Shown here: piece by piece, positions 1 to 12,016 of the stretch | Layout of the letters: each line of letters starts with the position of its first letter | Numbering within the stretch: position 1 is the stretch's first letter | NCBI GenBank assembly: GCA_014871385.1 | Contig: CM026426.1 | Span: 57,762,089-57,826,088, forward strand | Source: Ceratodon purpureus | Taxonomy: Eukaryota > Streptophyta > Bryopsida > Pseudoditrichales > Ditrichaceae | Length of the DNA stretch: 64,000 nt | Direction of reading: 5' to 3' | Position numbers and translations under genes: made by a program | The notes under the pieces: model-generated | Seen by the model: only the letters and a program-made list of their open reading frames with translations | The model's database searches: none | Told to the model about the DNA's origin: nothing

Positions 1-1888
1 ATAGACGCCTGTAAGGATAGGAGACAGAGACAGGTCCTAGCCTTCCTCGTTCCGATCCTGTATCCGTTGAAACCGGAACAGGTCACCATCACGGTTGGAA
101 ACACCATACTCGGAGCGTACACAGTGGAGCGTCCAGTGAATTGGGCTGCGCTCATGGCGGAAACCGTGCAGAAGTTGGTGCCCTCGAACGGAAAGAAGCC
201 GACGCAAATCTCCCCTATTCTCTATCACCCCTATCACGCGTATAGCTTGCTGATGGAAAAGGAGGATGAGACTAATACGACGGCGAAGAATTTCCTCTGC
301 TTTCAAGAGATTCCGCCAGTGATGGATGTCGTACCGCACGGCGAAACCTCGGATACAACGTCCACGGAACGGGATGATGGTACGGCGATCATTCCGAATC
401 CCGGCGCTACAAAGGCCCACTCCAAGTCGCGATCGGAACGCGCTACATCGCAGCACACGAAGCCCTCCACGGCCCGGGGAGATGCGGAACGGAAGGAGGT
501 CAATTCCGAGCGGGGATTTCCGGTTGAACCGTTCCGGGGGATTCCGGAGGAAACTCATCGGGCGCAGGCCTCTTACGATAGGATCGAGACGCTGTTCCGG
601 AGAGTCTGCACGTCACTCGGGGGCTGTTTACCGGAGGAGGTGATCCGAGAGGTGGAGCTTTTGAAGGACGCCTCGAAGCTTCGGAGCGAGAAGAAGCAGT
701 TGGAGCTTCAATTGCAGGAGCTTACGAGGGAACTGGCGACGAAGAGCGAGGAGATCCGGAAGTTCCATGCCGAGCAAGAGGAGACCTTGGGTGAGCTTCG
801 GAAGTTGGTAGGGAATTCAAGTGCTATAGTCAACAAGGCCCGGTTGTTCGACGAGAATGTATTGCAGCCTGCAAATTTGGAGAACAAGCAGAAGATCATC
901 ACGATCCTCTCCAAAAGCGAGCACTCGATGAACCAGATTCCGAAGAAGGTTCGGCAGCTCCTCAATCCGAGAGTCGGAAGTCCCAGCGTCGGAACCATTT
1001 GTCGGAACCATCGGTTTCCTGGATCTCCCTCTCGAACCATTGTAGGGGAATCCCGCAGTGAAGCATTCATGACCCCATTGGAGCGCAACCTCCAGCTTGA
1101 GGAGCAGATGGCGGTCGACTTGGATATCTTCAAACCGGCCCGGAAAATCGCGGATATGATCCGGGAAGATCAGGTTCACGTGGCGTCACCCGGAGCCAGC
1201 ACGGCTCAGCAAGGCTGCGCGATCCCCACCGGACAGGCGGAGGTGACAGGGACTACAGTCACAATTAGACGATCCGAGGTGCGGACAGTTACGAAAGAGG
1301 TAACTCAGCCCGTGCAACCGGTTGTTCTCCCAACACTCGGATGGCCGGTAATCATGCCGGCTTACCAAGGGGAGGTAGCAGGAGCGGAATGGGGACGGGC
1401 CATTTCAGCAACCGGACGGACCGAGTGACTCAGGAGGGGGCACTTACCCCTTCACTCACAGCCCAGACCGGAACGGTGACTCCTACGCCAACCGGAACGC
1501 CAGTGGAGGACTCCCCGGCTGACAGTTCCGATGCTCGAAGGGTTTTGAGGAAGAGGAAGGAACCGACAGCGAAGGGGCCCATTACGATTTCCGGGTCCGA
1601 CTCGGAAACTTATGCCAGCTCCCAGTTGGGACAGCCGGAACTGGGACTCGGACCCCTACGTCCGGAATCCTTCCCTCGCATATGTTGCCGAAGTCTCCCA
1701 AATCTCCGAAGAACCGGGTCGTTACCCGGCTTTCCTTCGAGACCAAGACGAAGGAGTCAAAGGCGGAACGGAGTGCTAGGCGTCAGGCGGAGCGGGCAGC
1801 GAGGATAGAAGGATCCGAGCCATGGATGACCAGGTCGAAGGGGAAGGACCGAGAGCAGGAGAGCCACAAGAAGACAAAGATTGGGTAG
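1..1888 (+). pseudogene. Retroelement 3' accessory ORF: N-domain plus coiled coil, frameshifted, open at left edge
   Basis: The first reading frame is open from base 1 to a TGA at 1426-1428, so the gene starts outside the window. Residues near the start (VNWAALMAE, then GKKPTQISPILYH) form a short globular region. It is followed by a Ser/Thr/Arg-rich linker and a strong Lys/Glu/Leu coiled coil at about nt 640-830. The tail continues in two other frames (1341-1808 and 1682-1888). It is Pro/Thr-rich, then basic (RRQAERAARIEGSEPW, MTRSKGK). I infer two frameshifts near 1,400 and 1,690. Globular region, coiled coil and basic tail is the layout of accessory ORFs found 3' of integrase in plant Gypsy elements; a similar layout occurs at 24.3-27.4 kb here. 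The family is inferred from layout, not from a domain match, and function is unknown. CGGA/TTCCG is strikingly repeated in it. Confidence 0.5.
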
Positions 1889-2960
1889 ATTCCTCTCGCT
1901 GCAACTGGCAGTCACTTTCTGGATTTATAGGAGTAGGTTTCGGATCGGGAGATCCAGATTATTCGTAAAGTAGGATTCTAGGTAGATAATTAGGGATTAG
2001 GGTTTTTGATTGAACTGCCGGCGCCGCCGCTTCTGTGAAAGCCCCTGCTTACTTAAACGGGGAAGGCAATGCAGTCCGGGTCTTTGTTTTGCATGTTTTC
2101 TCCCTACATTCCTTATCAGTAAAGTATTCGTGTTTTGCAAGTACTTTGCGTGGTTTCTAGTTAAGTGTGAATGATCCGAGAAGGATATGAGAGTTCTGCT
2201 GTAGCTCGGATAGGAAGCTGACGGGAGTTGTGACGAGACCCGAACCGTAAAGGAAATGGGATTGAGCGGAAACATTTAGTGGATTGTCGTAGGAGTGAAG
2301 CCTCACTGTTCCGTCACCAACCCAACCTCATGCGGAATAGCTGTCGCTAGGGTCGAAGCGGATCGAGGGGTACTTGATCGGGCTCCCTGAATTTCTGAAG
2401 AAGTTCCGCACATTGTGAGAGGGGGATTCGGAACGTGGCACGGGTCGCCTAGGGATAATCGGATCCTGGTTCTCCCAAATCCGAATTGGTTTGTCGTTGT
2501 AGTCTCACGGATCGGAAGTGGTCGTCTGTGTGACCTGCTGGCCAGAGTACTCTAGGACAGTTGTGAGACGGTAGCTGTTTCGAGACGTTGGGGTTTGTGG
2601 ACGAAACACCTGACGGGAAAGAGAAAAAGAGAGGGAGATAGTCGAGGAGTTACTTTCCGGAGACACTATCCGAGTAGTGGCAAGGCTCGGAACTATTATG
2701 AGTAACTACTTGGTGAAACTCTATTGAGTCCCTGGACGATACTCGGAACCTAGTGACAATACGGAAGTTTACGCTCAGTTGGAGTGTTATCCGGATGTTA
2801 GTTGCGTTTCCGTGTTCCGACACGGAGCGGCCTTTTGGAGACGGACGGGAGCTCCGTAGCTGGGTTTTGCCTCGTTGGCAAGAGGGCGTGGACGGTGGTT
2901 GTTGAGCGCCAAGGAGTGGAATTTATTGCTCTGCAATTAATGAACTGCCTCGATCCGTTG
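1889..2960. other. Non-coding, CGGA-rich; probable 3' region of the element at the left edge
   Basis: No convincing gene. The stretch keeps the CGGA/TCCG enrichment of the ORF to its left, which suggests it belongs to the same element. I could not place an LTR boundary, polypurine tract or target duplication. Confidence 0.35.
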
Positions 2961-3025
2961 CCTCGATCCACGGATTGTTCAACTTGTTGCTACAACGGTT
3001 TGGGCGTAATGGCGCAACCGGCTCT

Positions 3026-5937
3026 ATGTCGTTCAGCACCAAGAAAACAAAGCGCCCTGTTTTGCTTCAAGCAAATTGTTTATGGCACTGTGGGACGCAG
3101 AATTGTATGTGATTTGCTCCAAAGATTCCGAGTGGCGATGGCGCCCTAGATCGGTGGAGCAAACTTGAGATTCCGATTAATTTCTTGGTAGCGTCCGCTG
3201 GCAGCGACGGCGGCGAGGGGTCGTTCTCAGTCGGCGACATTGGCTTCAACGAAGAGATGAAAACTCTTGTACTTGAAGGGAAAGTAAGTTGCCACGATAA
3301 ACCTTTGTGGGGTGTTTAGGGGCTACTGGGTTTTAGAGCAATTTGAATTTCGATTTCATTAGGCCTTGCTGCCACAAGTTCACAATGGCATAAGGCAATG
3401 TAGGTTTCGTGGTCGACAGCTCTTGTAGATGCCACGCACGTCTATCGAATTAGGTTCGGAGTATTTATGATTGTGAATTTAGTCGTCAAGCAAAAATTAT
3501 CACGGTTATAAGAATTTGCTAATACTGTAGTCTTTCATTGGGTGTAGGATGTGTCCCAAAATCATAACAAGTTTTGTCGATTACCTGCAAATCACCAAGC
3601 GTGACCAGGGAAAATTCAATCAAGACTACTGACTATCGGGTCCACGATGGCAACAAGGGATGCACGAAGCAATCAGTACATTCCCCAAGTCTCATTGGAT
3701 GCACGCTATGCCCGGTCATGAAACGAGGTTCTACGCAAGTGGAGCTGTGCATGAGGAGCTCGTTTCCAACACGGAGGTTGCGTGGAGACACGAACATTGA
3801 CTTGTGGATCAATGGAGACATTTACCCTGTTGATCCAGTGACAGGGAAGCCACCTCCAAACAAATCGCTAAAAGAGTTCATTGAATTCATATGTCAATTT
3901 TGTCTCCACGGGTATACATACAAGTTACTGTATCATTGTGTACATGGTCCTACACAGGAGGAGACGTGGATCCAGTTGACACAGTTGAGTGAAGAAGTGC
4001 TTCAGCTTAGAGGCGAAGCTCTGGCCAGCAACTCAAGGGCAGCCCAAGATGTCCAATTGGGGAGAATGCGTTGCCTTGAGTTAGAGAAGACATGGAGGGA
4101 TTTGCAAGCTGAATTACAGGCTGTCCATGATTGCCATGCCCAAAGGGTGGAGCAATTGGAGCGCCATGTGCGGGGTCTCGGAGAAGACGTTGACAGCTGC
4201 CAGCGGAGGGCTAGCTTCGATAAGGAGACCCATATGGGCATGCAAAGTAGGATTCGCGCTCTTAGAGGGATTCACGTGTTGAAACCTGGTTCGGGTGGAA
4301 CAAAAGCAAGAGTGAAGCTTGTGCGGACAGTGGTGCAACCAGATGTGGTGCAGTTTGTTGTCTACAGGAACCGAGAGGAGCGTCGCCAATGTCGACATCG
4401 GGGGGATAAAGAGTCCCAAAATAGGACTGCAGTATCACGGCATGAAGGTGTAGCTCTCGCTTCTCAGCCTGCAATGGCACATGTTGAGGCAGAGATTGCA
4501 AACAATGTGCTTAAATCGATTGGTAAGACTTATGGACCGGACAAAATTCTTGCTAGTTGCGACCAGGCAGGGTTCTCCCATCGGGGATACGATGCTATCT
4601 ACAAAGCTGTAAAGGCTTTCATTGCTGATCTGAACAAAGAAGTCTCCGGGAGTATTTTGCCGAGCCCCTATGATGTGAAATTGCTTCGGCAAAAGTTAAA
4701 TGCAAACCTGCCACAGTATATTGGCGAATACTACAATGTTGAAGGTCGACTTACGCTACGAGCAAGTTCTAAGAAGAACAAGAAGTCTAAGGACATGGTA
4801 AAGGAAGTCGTTTTGACTGAGAAGAATTCCCTATTTACAGACCTTGAGGTGGTCCAAAGAAGCATGGTGATCTTCTACGGCATCACGGAAGAAGGTAACG
4901 TAATCACCTCAGACTGTTGTTTTCAGAGTTTGCTGTCATCAGATGCATTTATCAATAAACTCTGACTTACACATCCACTCGCCATGTTTCTACAAAGTTA
5001 AGAGGGGCACCGCTGGTATTTGTCATGAAATTGGTCGAGGCCGAGATTGTGAATGGCAAGAAATTTGAACGGGTCAGCATCACGTTGATGAATAGGGCGC
5101 TCGACCCAGACATTCAGAGGAACCATGCCCTGTTTTTCTCAGTCCAGTCGGAGCAGGAAATCTGGCCAGTGGCAACCTATCAAGTGGAAAAAGAGTCCTA
5201 TGAAGTTCTCTCGTGGATATTTGGGAAATCCAAATTTCCCTCTGTGATTGCAGCACAGTCCAGTGGCGAGAAACTCACGGTCCCTGGAGTTGGAGAATTC
5301 CATGTGGAGTGGCATCTTGCTGCGGACATGAAGACGATCAAGTGTATGTACGGGCTTCAGTTAGGGCCGTTTTGTGCAATGAACTGCATATACTACGAGC
5401 AGAAGAGGGCTAAGCGTACCGTAGGGATAGCAAGCCAGGCGAGTGCTGCCATCAAAAAACGTGGGAAACCGAACTGGGTGGGGGGACTGTTTGCCAACTC
5501 TGTAGCGCCAGAACCATGTGACATGCGTGCACATACAAGGTGGCGGCCTATCTTGTCAATTCCCTTGCACAGAGTGCAAATTTGTACACTCCATGCCCTA
5601 GTTTGAATAGCACAGAAGATTGTGCATCAACACATCATTTATGTCTGGAACATAGAAGATCAAAGACTGAGGGCTATAGCAATAGAGCAAATGGAGAAGT
5701 CCTTGTCAGCTATCGGGGCTCACGGTGGCAACGATGAGATTAGAAAGGATCCGAAAGTGAGTGGCAGCACAGGGAATGTGCCACAAAAACCATCTTTTAG
5801 TGGGGTTGTTGCCAGCAGACTATTTAAACCAAGCGTTTGGTCAGGCAACGACAAGGTCTAGAAAGACATATGTAAAGCAGAGAGCAATAATAGTGGCGGG
5901 GGTGCACATCGTAGGGCGAGGGCTCCTATGTGGCAAG
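3026..5937 (+). pseudogene. Unrecognised transposase-like gene ('element A'), 5' part, split by a Gypsy insertion
   Basis: The reading starts at ATG 3026 (MSFSTKKTKRP) and is open except for a TGA at 3110. It reaches a candidate splice donor (AAA|GTAAGT) at 3284, with an acceptor at 3547. Coding then continues in frame segments to 5937: 3548-3800 (with a TGA near 3630), 3800-4890, then 5025-5606 and 5622-5937. It holds a Gln/Leu/Glu-rich coiled coil (about 3,960-4,230), a basic DNA-binding-like stretch, and a module reading EWHLAADMKTIKCMYG followed by a Cys pair (CIYYE). A GTAACG donor near 4,893 and a TTTTCAG acceptor near 4,927 suggest another intron. A TAG at 5859 sits where neighbouring sequence suggests Trp. 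The gene resumes at 28,009 after the Gypsy element. An RNase H-fold DDE transposase is possible from the D...C-x2-C...E layout, but I cannot name the family. Confidence 0.5.
5933..5937. repeat. Target-site duplication, left (GCAAG), outer Gypsy
   Basis: GCAAG directly before the 5' LTR matches GCAAG at 28,004-28,008 directly after the 3' LTR. It marks insertion of an LTR element into the element A coding sequence. Confidence 0.93.
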
Positions 5938-6360
5938 TGTTAACCGAAGATTTCTCCATCTCCCCTTTTCTAAGTTCCATTAGCCTGTTTTCAGTTTTCC
6001 ATCCCTGTCCCCGACAGTCATCCAGTCGGCTGGATGAACTCTGTCAGAGCCGACTGGATGAACTCTGTCGGAGCCGACTGGATGAATTCTGCTAGACTCT
6101 TAAGGCAGATTTTAGGGTTTTTGAGATCATTCCTCACTAGTGTACTCAGAGTTAGGAGAGATTGAGGAGACTTTATGAGCTACTGTACCATGATTTTGGG
6201 GCAGATTTGACCCTCTTTATACAGTTTTGACTCATTTTTCCACTTCTTTTGAGTGTTTCCAGCATTGTATGAGTGTTTCAGCACCATTGCTAGTTGGGTT
6301 TTTGTAGGGTTTTGATGGGTTGTGAAGGTTAGGGTTTTATGGGAAATCCTCCCTTTACCA
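5938..6360 (+). repeat. 5' LTR of outer Gypsy
   Basis: It starts TGTTAACCGAAG and ends CCCTTTACCA, followed at once by the primer-binding site. It matches 27581-28003 over its full length with about six substitutions (for example CCGAAG against TCGGAG near the start, GGGAAA against AAGAAA near the end). It contains a short tandem repeat with AGCCGACT. Confidence 0.95.
6019..6093 (+). repeat. Tandem 24-bp repeat with stem-loop inside the LTR
   Basis: Three near-identical units of about 24 bp built on AGCCGACTGGATGAACTC lie in tandem. The first overlaps an inverted repeat, CATCCAG-TCGG-CTGGATG, flanked by GACAG/CTGTC. The same array is in the 3' LTR at about 27,660-27,735. It could be a promoter or factor-binding array. 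Confidence 0.85.
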
Positions 6361-6378
6361 TTGGCGACCATGCTCTAG
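6361..6378 (+). other. Primer-binding site, outer Gypsy
   Basis: TTGGCGACCATGCT follows the LTR end directly and begins with the TGG expected to pair with a tRNA CCA end. The nested minus-strand element carries the same motif beside its own 5' LTR, so both use the same primer. I cannot assign the tRNA species. Confidence 0.85.
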
Positions 6379-7396
6379 TTCGTTCCATGTAAATCTCCTG
6401 CTGTTTGGGGGCTGTCCACACACTAGAAGGGTTAGAAAGTACACTCATTAGGGCTGCAGGGGTGCAGCAGGAGCTGTTACGACCTACTAGTAGTGCTGAT
6501 TGTTGTTAACTCTCAATTCACAGGCTGCACAGTTTTGATTGGGTGTTGGGAGTCCCTGCAAGTGTCTGCATTAGGGGCAGGCTGCATCCTCAGCACTGGC
6601 AGAATCTTTGGTGTTTCACTAGACATCACTGGGGCAGCAGACAGAGGACAACGGTACTCAGGTGTTTCCAAGGCGGAGGCACTGGTGCAGTTACAGGGGC
6701 AGACCAGCACACGTCCAGAGAGCAGTGACAGCAGAGCGGATCTGTTGCAGACTGGAGGGCGTAGGTGCTACAACGTTTTTTTTGAGGCAGAATTTTCATT
6801 ACCCACCGCAGTGAACTGAGGGCAGTTCACAGATCGAAAAAGGGGATACAGGCTGATCTGCAACCTCATCACGGAAGAGGAGGTGAAGGTAAGTCACTGT
6901 AACCCTAGTATTTTAGATTCAAAATTTCAGATCCAGAAAAACTGCTGTTAAAGAATTTGAATTTTGAATTTGGGTATATCGATTGGCACCTTAGTCAGCC
7001 TTGCGGATCTCAAAGTCGGGACCTGGACAGACTGTAGGATAGTGTGGAGTACTTGAGTCTGCAATTGAATTGTGTTTTCGGTAAAACTGTAAGGGACAGT
7101 TAACCACAGGATTAAAAATCTGTAGGAGTTAATACACTGCAAAAAAGGGGATAGTAAACAGCTGGGAAGTATACCCCAGAACATGCTCAGTAAAAATTTT
7201 CATTAAGGAAAAAGATGGTACTACTAACCGGGCCACACAGCTAGGGGGCTGTGGTTTGTGAGTGTTGTATTGACAGGAAGACTCAGGACAGTGAACAGTC
7301 GACTGACTGTGAAGGGAGAAGTGAAATCAGCCAACAGCAGAGGCAAGTAGCACCATACAAGCAGCAGAACAACTCAACAGTCAACAACCAACATCC
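6379..7396 (+). other. Untranslated leader of outer Gypsy
   Basis: About 1 kb between the primer-binding site and the gag start, with only short, unconvincing ORFs. It would hold the packaging signal by analogy with other LTR elements; nothing specific is visible. Confidence 0.6.
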
Positions 7397-10300
7397 ATGG
7401 AAGAGGGAGACCAAAATGACCTGCGAGCAGAAAGGTAGGCCAGGGAACGATTCAGACGCTACATGCAACGGGATGAACGGGCGACAGAGCCAACTCCAGC
7501 GGAAGGACATGGCCGACTTAGCTCGCAGGGCAGTGCGGCTAAGCAGGTAGGAGAACTCATTGACATGGAGGTGGAAAACGACCTGTCATCATCAGATGGG
7601 AGAACCAGAGAGAGCAGATTTGGAGGAGAGACGCAGTTCGAGAATGGGGATAGGCTGAGCCGCCAGCCTGACCCAACTAGTACACCTTGGAAGTATCAAG
7701 ATATGAAGAGGACATCATCATTCAGGAGGGATTTTTCCACTGCTGGAGATGATTACAACACCTTCAGAGGAGAACGCAGACAGCCGCAGGAGGTCTTCGC
7801 GGAACCAACCCAGTGGCCCTGTACAGTCACTGGCAGAGCCGACGTGGGCACAGAGCCGACTCGGGGGCGCATCCGACCAGTCTCTCCTATACATCTGCCA
7901 CAAACCCCAGAAACCTTACCTGCTGCTTTTCAGAGTTTGAAGCAGAAGCTGGAAGAGACCAAGAGTCGATCAGTCCAGGAACAGGGACTGGCAAATCTCA
8001 CAGAAGGTGGACCCAGCAGGAACGTTCATTTTTTGGACGAATTCAGACTTCGGGCTGAGTGGGAGCAAGAAGAGGAGGACAGGCGGGCTGTGGAAGCATT
8101 CAAAGTAGACTTACAAGCTAGAAGAGAGAGGGCCAAACAATATTCTACGACCCACACTCACAGCAGGCCTGATCCAGGTAAATACCTCCAGCAATTGGAA
8201 GCTTTACACCAGGCGGCACCCTCGGGCGAGGCGTCGTTACATCACTGGCATACTGAGCCACAGTGGCCGCCAGAACCGTCTCAGGCTGCATGGGAGCTTG
8301 AGTTCAACCGACGGGTCCAGGAGACAGCTCAGGGGTTAGCCACCCAGTAGTTAGCGGCACAGCAAAGAGAGCAACAAAGGGTGGAAAGGGAAAGGCAATA
8401 GCTAGCGCAGCTGCACGATCTATGGGAGGAACAGAGACGGGAGCGCGAACAGGAACAGACTGAGGAGATCCCAGTCAGGACTCCCTACTTCACCGACCCA
8501 ACTCCGGAGGTGCTAGGGGACAGAAAGATACCTGGACCCCTTCCAACTGCAGCTCCCTCGGCAGCCCATCGACCGCTTGCTTATGTGGATCACCTTACAA
8601 GTGATACCTATCACTCTGCCCAGCCGACTCAGCCCACAGACATTCCTGTCAGAATAGCAGAGCCCACTTTTGGGGAATCCGTCCCTGAAGTGATTTATGG
8701 GGGGAGGCCTACGGTTCACACCTCATCCTCTGCCCTAGTAGGCTACAGCCCAGCTGCTGTCCCCGGAGGCCCTCACAGTGCTGCACCTACTCCACACCCT
8801 CCGAGGCATTCCACACTGACATCAGTAGTGCGACCTCCTGCTGTACCCACAGCCCGCACCACCGACTTCACCTCTGCGCCTCCTCGACCCCCTATCAGTA
8901 CTCAACGGAAGCAGTTGCCGTACAGAGCCTACAAGGAAGGTAGTGATCCAGATGCCCATCTCCGCTACTTTGATAAATGTGCCTGGTTCAATAGGGAAAC
9001 TGATGAACAAGTGATTATCACACTGTACGGGACGACTCTTGTGGATAAAGCCCAGAGATGGTTTGATGATTGGCTGGATCACCATCTTTACTGCACGTGG
9101 GAAGAGGCTAAGGAAGCTTTCAAACTGCGATATCGAGAGCAAGATTCAGATGAGCAGGTCTACATGGCTCTCAGAACCTTCAAACAGGGTGAGGGAGAGA
9201 AGGTACAAGACTACTACGAACGTTTTATGAAGTTGATCAAGTGCCTGCAGACAGAAGTGGGAGAAGGGTTCAAGCTTACATATTTCAGGGCAGGTCTGCT
9301 TGATTACTTGAAGGTGACTACCAGTGGGTCTACAGCAAACACCCTTACCGAACTGATGGAGTTGGCTAGGCGCTGTGAGACTACTTGTACTGATGCTTCG
9401 GGGAAGAAGTTATACTTTCAGGCCAAGAGGACAGAGCCGACTAATAGTCGGGCTAGTACTGCAAATGCCCAGACAGATCTGGTGGAGACAATCAACCGCA
9501 AGTTTTGCACGGTATGCAAGAAATTTGGGCATGAAGACAAATACTGCTTCGTGAACCCAGTTTTCTCAAACAACAGGCTACCCAGGGCAGATGGGAAGTC
9601 GACTGTAGGAGTTCACGAAGTATCAGCTACACAGCCGACCAGTGGCTCAGGAAGACAGTTCAACAGCCGACCTGGAGAATATCAAAACAGCGGAGCTGGC
9701 AGGATTGATGGGTGCTTCTTGTGTTTAGGCACTGACCATCAGATGCGTAATTGTCATTTACGTTTAAAGTTTCAGCAAATGTTGGCTGCTGAAAAGCTAG
9801 GGACTAACTCTGTTGGTGTCAACAGTGTGGAGTTACAGGAGTTGGATAACCCTGAAGTGGCCACTATACTAACCAGGGCGGCTAGGGTGCGAGCTGGACT
9901 TCCACTGGAAGATAAGGAACTGAAAGAACCAGAACCACGACTGCCCAAGACTCAGGCAGATTGGGAGAAGGAGGAACGGCTCCGGAAGGAATTCATTGCT
10001 TTAACTGAGGAGATTATTCGGGAGAATGAGTTGGCACAGCAAAAGGAAGAGGAGCTTCAAAAAGCAAACGTGGACAACTCTACATCCACACTTACAGACG
10101 GACCGGTACTAGATAGTGACTGGGCAGGGTTTCCTGATGCGGATTGCTTACAGGAGACACCCAAGCTGGTGCCGACTGGGACTTCGACAGAGACGACTAC
10201 TCCCCAGCCTTCAAGAGCCGTTAAGACTGTGAGCAGACAGATTTTACAGACACCTATTACTGTGTCTTTGGGGGAACTGCTCGAAGTGGCCCCCAACCTT

Positions 10301-11188
10301 ACTGAGTATGTCAGAGCGAAAGTATTTCTCAATACTCAGCGACAACATAGACTGTCATTTGAGCCGGTTCAGCATCAGCAGGTTTCAACAAAGGCACAGC
10401 CGACAACAACACCAGTGGATATCCAGAATCCCCAGGGATCATCGGTACACCCTAACCTGGTTGTTGGTGCAGTAGATATTGATCGAGGCCTTCCGGTTAT
10501 TTCTGTGCAGGTGGGGCAGTTAACATTGGACAACGTACTCCTGGATGGAGGGTCTGGTGTCAACCTAATTACTGAGGAGGAGCGAATTCGGTTGGGGTTG
10601 CAGGAGCCGTCACCAGCATCCTATCGATTGCGTATGGCTGATCAGGCCGTGGTGGAGCCAGTGGGGCTAATAAGGAATGTTCGGATTCATATCCATTGTA
10701 TTCCGTACAACATCAGTCTGACTGTTATCAGGAACAAGGAGGTCAACGAAGCCTACAGCATGCTACTGGGCCGTCCTTGGCTCATAGATGCAAAGGTAAC
10801 TCATGATTGGGGGAACAAACTGGTTACTATCCGAGGTAACGGTATAGTCAAGACGATCTCTATCAACCAAGGAAAGGGCCCTCTGCCCAAGCTGCCAGAA
10901 GTACTTGTGTGCTATAATTTAGCTGAAGGGCTGACAGATGAGGAGGAGGATCGTTTCTTGAGAACAGAGGAGGATATATTCGCAGTGGGGACTATTGCAC
11001 TACCGGAGGGTTTGAGCCTTCCACTTAACCACGGGATCAACCGGCCCCCAGCCGACCTTCGCAAAACCGACTGTACCGCAGCCGACATAAGAGCCGACTT
11101 GGGCACCTCCGACTCAGCGAAGGTACCTGCACCAGTTCCGGATTCTGCCACTTACCTAGAACATTTTTTATACCTTCACGGAGGGTGA
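7397..11188 (+). pseudogene. gag: gag-protease reading frame of outer Gypsy (three internal TAG codons)
   Basis: I choose ATG 7397 (MEEGDQNDL) because the frame from there to TGA 11186-11188 is open except for TAG codons at 7436, 8348 and 8399. The N-terminal 350 residues are Gln/Glu/Arg-rich. A retrotransposon gag domain lies at about nt 8,915-9,400 (DAHLRYFDKCAWF, AQRWFDDW). Two CCHC knuckles follow: CTVCKKFGHEDKYC near 9,505 and CFLCLGTDHQMRNC near 9,711. The aspartic protease lies at about 10,450-10,850, with active-site LLDGGSGVN in place of the usual D-S/T-G and a later LLGRPWL. The frame carries many AGCCGAC heptamers. Pol begins in the +1 frame with an ATG one base after the stop, so the element uses either reinitiation or frameshifting, unless this copy carries an indel. 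Confidence 0.9.
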
Positions 11189-11189
11189 A

Positions 11190-12016
11190 ATGCCGGTGGA
11201 TGAAACACCTGTAAGAAATAAGCTAGGGGATATGAAGGTGGCAGCATGGAACCTGACTGAAGAGGAGCAGCTACGCAAGATCAATGTTGGCACTGAGGAG
11301 TCTCTCAAGATCTTGAAAATTGGAGCTCAATTGGAGCCAACCATGGCTAAGGCAGTTGAGGACCTGTTGAGGGAGTATACAGATGTGTTCGCCTGGACAT
11401 ACAAGGATTTGAAGGGCATACCCCCCTCGGTAGCTCAGCATCGGATTGTGCTGGAGAAAGACGTCCCGCCTATCCATCAGGCCCGTTACAGGATGAACCC
11501 GAACTATGCCAGCATTGTCAAACAGGATATTGACAAATTGTTGGCGGCAGGGTTCATCATACCAGTCGAGGAGGCAACCTGGCTCTCACCCATTGTTGTT
11601 GTTCCTAAAAAAAATGGTCAATTAAGGATTTGTATTGACTATAGAAAATTAAATGTTGCTACTAAAAAGGACCCTTACCCTCTACCATTTACTGAAGAGG
11701 TGTTAGATGTTGTGGCAGGTTATGAAATGTACTCCTTCCTGGATGGTCGGTCTGGTTACTATCAGATTTCGATTGCTCCTGAGGATAGACATAAGACTGC
11801 CTTCATCACGGAATGGGGCGCTTTTGTCTAGGTGGTCATGCCTTTCGGCCTGACTTATGCACCGCCGACTTATCAGAGGGCTGTGAACAAAGCGTTCAAG
11901 AAGTACTTGGGGCGATTCATGAAGCTGTTCCTCGATGACTTCACAGTGTACAGCGACCTAGCCGACCATTTACAGAAACTACGCCTATGCTTTGAGAAGT
12001 GCAGGCAGTATGGCAT
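11190..12016 (+). pseudogene. pol: Reverse transcriptase, N-terminal part, outer Gypsy
   Basis: It starts at ATG 11190, one base after the gag-protease stop. It reads AWTYKDLKGIPP, then SPIVVVPKKNG, RICIDYRKLN, DGRSGYYQI and MPFGL. The catalytic motif appears as FLDD, the usual Gypsy Y/F-x-DD form. A TAG at 11829-11831 falls in the conserved stretch before MPFGL, where related elements have Trp; that is a TGG-to-TAG change. The frame is cut at 12016 by the nested element and resumes in phase at 21,634 once one copy of the target duplication is removed. Confidence 0.92.
12012..12016. repeat. Target-site duplication, left (GGCAT), nested element
   Basis: GGCAT directly before the LTR at 12017, repeated at 21629-21633 directly after the second LTR. 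Confidence 0.95.

Noticed and set aside
708..1133. Minus-strand open frame of 141 codons
   Set aside because: It is the antisense shadow of the coiled-coil ORF on the plus strand.
2802..3149. 115-codon plus-strand ORF before element A
   Set aside because: It overlaps, in another frame, the better-supported first exon of element A, and its composition is not protein-like.
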